Shown in pieces: positions 7,577-8,498 of a stretch of 8,498 bases of DNA. The stretch spans positions 1 to 8,498 of the forward strand of contig JANRJF010000216.1 in the NCBI GenBank assembly GCA_033764095.1, given 5' to 3'. Under the pieces are notes generated by a model. The model had not been told where the DNA came from, ran no database searches, and saw only the letters and a program-made list of their open reading frames with translations. Each line of letters opens with the position of its first letter. The first letter of the stretch is position 1. The position numbers were made by a program, and so were the translations under genes. Source of the stretch: JBDTMT01 sp033764095 (GTDB lineage Bacteria > Desulfobacterota > Binatia > HRBIN30 > CADEER01).

Positions 7577-8498
7577 GTGTCGACCGCTGACGCCGCGTCA
7601 TCGAATCCGCACGGCCTGCTGCTCTACGACCATCCGAGCTCGCCGTGCGCGCGGCGCGTGCGCATCACGCTGCTGGAGAAGGGCCTCGCCTGGGACACGC
7701 AGATCATCGACCTGTCGCGTCTCGAGCAGCGCAGCCCCGAGTATCTGCAACTGAACCCGAACGGCTTCGTGCCGACGCTCGCGCACGGCGAGCGCGTCGT
7801 CTACGAGTCCAACGTCATCACCGAGTACCTCGACGACGCTTTCCCCGACGTCCGCCTCTACCCGACCGACCCCTGGGAGCTGGCGCAGGTGAAGATGTGG
7901 CAGGCGGCCGAGCTGGCGATGGCGAAGGACTATCGGCCGCTGATGTACCAGCGCCTGATGGGCCCGATGGTGCGGCTGACGCGCACGTTGGAGGAGGCAC
8001 TGGCGGCGGCGCAGCGCTCGACCAGCGACGCCGCCGACCTGGCCTGGGAGAAGAAGGTGTGGGCGCTGGAGGTGCTGACCCCGGAGCAGGAGACGCAGAC
8101 CGAGGATCGGCTGTGGGGCTGGCTCGACCGCCTCGAGCGCCATCTCGACGGACGCCAGTTCCTGGTCGGCGAGCGCTTCACCCAGGCCGAGATCTCGCTC
8201 TTCCCGCGCGTCATGATGTACGCCTTCGTCCGCCTGCCGATCGACGCGGCGCACCATCCGAACGTCGCCGCCTGGATGCAGCGCCTGCGCGACCGGCCCT
8301 CCTTCGCGGCGACGCTGAGCGCCGCCGACACGCAGCTCCTCGGCCTCGCCAAGGGACCGCTGCTGCCGTGGCTGAGCCGCACGCTGCGCAAGCCGGAGCG
8401 CCAGCGCTCGCTCGGCGAGCGCATCCGCCTACGCGTCGTCCGCCGCGCCGCGCTGCGCCAGATAGGCCGCGACGCGCCGCGCGGCGAACGGCGGCCGC
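7577..8498 (+). CDS. Glutathione S-transferase-like protein (3' end cut by window)
   Basis: The frame is open from GTG 7577 to the window end (307 codons, no stop), so the C-terminus is not seen. The N-terminal thioredoxin-like GST domain spans about residues 12-92: LLLYDHPSSPCARRVRITLLEKGL with Ser22/Cys24 in the catalytic-residue region, LNPNGFVPTL with the cis-proline Pro66, and the glutathione-binding ESN at 77-79. The helical C-terminal domain shows FLVGERFTQAEISLFPRV (195-211); the N-capping box has Glu205 where Asp is usual. A linker of about 55 charged residues (about 133-185) between the early and late helices is longer than in typical bacterial GSTs and recalls TCHQ dehalogenase and GDAP1 relatives. 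A basic tail follows residue 250. No Shine-Dalgarno precedes the GTG; an in-frame TTG at 7547 lies within the promoter. The substrate is unknown; conjugation, isomerisation or dehalogenation are all possible. Confidence 0.85.
   Translation, partial: MSTADAASSNPHGLLLYDHPSSPCARRVRITLLEKGLAWDTQIIDLSRLEQRSPEYLQLNPNGFVPTLAHGERVVYESNVITEYLDDAFPDVRLYPTDPWELAQVKMWQAAELAMAKDYRPLMYQRLMGPMVRLTRTLEEALAAAQRSTSDAADLAWEKKVWALEVLTPEQETQTEDRLWGWLDRLERHLDGRQFLVGERFTQAEISLFPRVMMYAFVRLPIDAAHHPNVAAWMQRLRDRPSFAATLSAADTQLLGLAKGPLLPWLSRTLRKPERQRSLGERIRLRVVRRAALRQIGRDAPRGERRP

Noticed and set aside
7598..8257. Minus-strand frames opposite the GST-like gene (7598-8257, 7930-8424)
   Set aside because: Antisense shadows of a gene with GST motifs; no family features of their own.

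Overview
The window is very GC-rich (about 70% by eye) and almost fully coding, with codon third positions nearly all G or C. It looks like chromosomal DNA of a Gram-negative bacterium: there is an outer-membrane polysaccharide export lipoprotein and a chain-length/co-polymerase protein of the kind found in Proteobacteria and related uncultured phyla (deltaproteobacterial or Binatota-like lineages would fit). No marker gene fixes the taxon. There are no mobile elements, tRNAs, rRNAs or CRISPR arrays.

Left half, minus strand (4039 down to 1): an apparent exopolysaccharide operon, read right to left. It starts with a Crp/Fnr-type regulator (3221-4039), then a Wza-like export lipoprotein (2403-3143), a Wzz/GumC-like polysaccharide co-polymerase (870-2381), and an ExeA/GspA-type AAA ATPase of the kind associated with XrtA/PEP-CTERM loci (1-864, running off the window). 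The last three are tightly packed. The set resembles XrtA (exosortase A)-associated EPS loci, but no exosortase or tyrosine autokinase is visible.

Centre (4040-4527): a divergent intergenic region of about 490 bp. It holds an AT-rich island, a two-tier stem-loop in the expected leader of the regulator gene, and a long imperfect inverted repeat. These are the most interesting non-coding structures here.

Right half, plus strand: a soluble PAS-PAS-GAF-GAF histidine kinase (4528-7047) whose stop overlaps the start of a HIT-family hydrolase gene (7044-7469). A strong GC-rich hairpin (7470-7519) with an internal tandem repeat follows. A sigma70-like promoter then leads, almost without leader, into a glutathione S-transferase-like gene (7577 to the window end) with a long linker and a basic C-terminal tail.

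How the genes may work together: the left operon would assemble and export a surface polysaccharide under its own Crp-like regulator. The kinase has no adjacent response regulator, so its target is unknown; its head-to-head position with the EPS operon makes co-regulation possible but unproven. The HIT protein and GST look like housekeeping or detoxification functions.
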